Shown here piece by piece: positions 63,154 to 64,000 of a DNA stretch of 64,000 bases. The position numbers were made by a program, and so were the translations under genes. Position 1 is the first letter of the stretch, and every line of letters begins with the position of its first letter. The notes beneath the pieces were generated by a model. It saw nothing but the letters and a program-made list of their open reading frames with translations. It did no database searches and was not told the origin of the DNA. This stretch comes from G963665495 sp963667575. GTDB lineage: Bacteria; Desulfobacterota; Desulfovibrionia; Desulfovibrionales; Desulfovibrionaceae. The stretch is taken from positions 45,644 through 109,643 of the forward strand of contig CAXXHY010000046.1 of NCBI GenBank assembly GCA_963667575.2, read 5' to 3'.

Positions 63154-64000
63154 ATGCGTCGCCATTTTCTCGTCACCATCAGCACCGACCTCAAAGCCCT
63201 GCACGGACTCAAATTCCTCGGTCGTTTCATCAGTGACCCGACCGAAATCGACGTGACCCTCTTTCTCAGCGCGCCCCGTCCCACCAAATACGACCACGGC
63301 CTGCCCTCGTTCGAAGAAAAAAACGAACTCGAACTGCTGACGCACAAACGCCAGGCCCAGGGCATCAATACGCTCGAACAGGCCAAGCGCTTCCTCGTCA
63401 CCTACTACGGATTTGATCCGCGACACATTGACCTGAAATTCAAATTCCGCGAACGGCCTGTCAACATCGATATCATCCTGGAAGGCGAGCATGGTCTGTA
63501 CGACGCCATCATCCTGGGACGGCGCGGTCTCTCCCGTGTGCAGGAAATCATCGAGGACAGTGTTTCCAGCCGGATTTTCGCGGCCAGCCACACCATCCCC
63601 ATCTGGATCTGCCGCCCCACTCCGCTGGATTTCAACGACATCCTGCTCTGCGTAGACGGTTCGGACCCGAGCCTGCGCATCACGGATCATGTGGGCTTTA
63701 TTCTGGAAGCCGAACCCGGACACAAGGTGCACGTCTTTCATGTCTGGGATCCTGTAAAGGAAGAAACCCGGCTACAGGCGGAGGACATCGTGACCAGGCC
63801 TGCCAGATTCTTCTGGAGAACAACGTGCCCAAACGGCAGATAAGCACTGAAATCGTCCGCAGTTCCGGGCCTGCGCGCGTCATCCTGGACAGAATGCGGA
63901 CAGGAACCTACGCGGCTGTGGCCGTGGGCCGCACGGGCGAGGAAGCGCCTTTTCTGCACAAACTCGTCATCGGCTCCGTGAGCAGCAAGCTGCTGCGTAC
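63154..64000 (+). pseudogene. tandem-domain universal stress protein, frameshifted and truncated by the window end
   Basis: The first domain (residues about 1-155) lacks the usual start, reading HFLVTISTDLKALHGLKFL, but keeps ILGRRGLSRVQEIIEDSVSS, in which the second Gly of the ATP motif is Asp. A second Usp domain begins NDILLCVDGSDPSLRITDHV. After EDIVTR the frame fails near 63797; one added G restores ACQILLENNVPKRQI to the window end, where GRTGEEAPFLHKLVIGSVSS gives a third nucleotide-motif-like stretch. The 3' end is outside the window. Two fused domains are common in Usp proteins that work as their own dimer. Confidence 0.82.

Overview
The window looks like chromosomal DNA of a GC-rich, Gram-negative, flagellated deltaproteobacterium, most likely of the Desulfovibrio group (Desulfovibrionales). 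This is inferred from the density of hybrid two-component, GGDEF/EAL, HD-GYP and HDOD proteins, the style of the T6SS and flagellar genes, and intergenic palindromes beginning GCCTCYGGCG, which I associate with Desulfovibrio genomes. No rRNA, tRNA, CRISPR array or transposase was seen.

Layout. 1-3337: a hybrid PAS histidine kinase (5' end outside the window) and its NtrC-type sigma-54 activator. 3607-6936: an atypical receiver, a membrane/TPR protein, a metallo-beta-lactamase-fold hydrolase and a small exported protein. 6938-15186 (minus strand): mutM, a ChaN-like lipoprotein with a PDZ domain (frameshifted), a PaaK-like CoA ligase, an NAD(P)-binding/DUF2867 protein, a DUF523-DUF1722 protein and a REC-PAS-GGDEF-EAL protein. 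15428-17849: a second MBL hydrolase, an unknown gene behind a possible sigma-54 promoter, and a DJ-1/PfpI protein. 17953-22326 (minus): a compact operon of a coiled-coil protein, a trans-envelope OmpA-like protein with a roadblock/longin-like cytosolic region, a Ras-like small GTPase and an HD-GYP protein. 22907-30918: a small zinc-finger protein followed by flgD-flgE-flgK-flgL-fliD. 31198-33700: a pseudo-receiver, a U32 peptidase and a PHP phosphoesterase. 34042-50767: a type VI secretion cluster in the order tssJ-K-L-M-A-B-C-hcp-E-F-G-H, without vgrG or PAAR. 50958-54541: an unknown gene between palindromic elements, a DUF4105 protein, and a protein that reads as TssB fused to TssC. 54775-60113: an EmrE-like SMR transporter, a hybrid kinase with an HPt domain, an HDOD protein, a helix-hairpin-helix protein and a GyrI-like protein. 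60323-64000: a choloylglycine-hydrolase-family enzyme, a protein-kinase-like protein and two universal stress proteins.

Two loci stand out as possibly under-described systems. One is the coiled-coil/OmpA/small-GTPase operon, which could carry a GTPase-controlled signal across the envelope. The other is the TssB-TssC fusion encoded divergently from the gene block beside a complete set of separate sheath genes.

Caution on sequence quality: seven otherwise conserved genes (chaN-like, tssL, tssA, tssC, tssH and both usp genes) are each broken by one single-base-scale frameshift, with intact homologous sequence on both sides. Base-calling errors are the simplest explanation, but real decay of the T6SS cannot be excluded from sequence alone.
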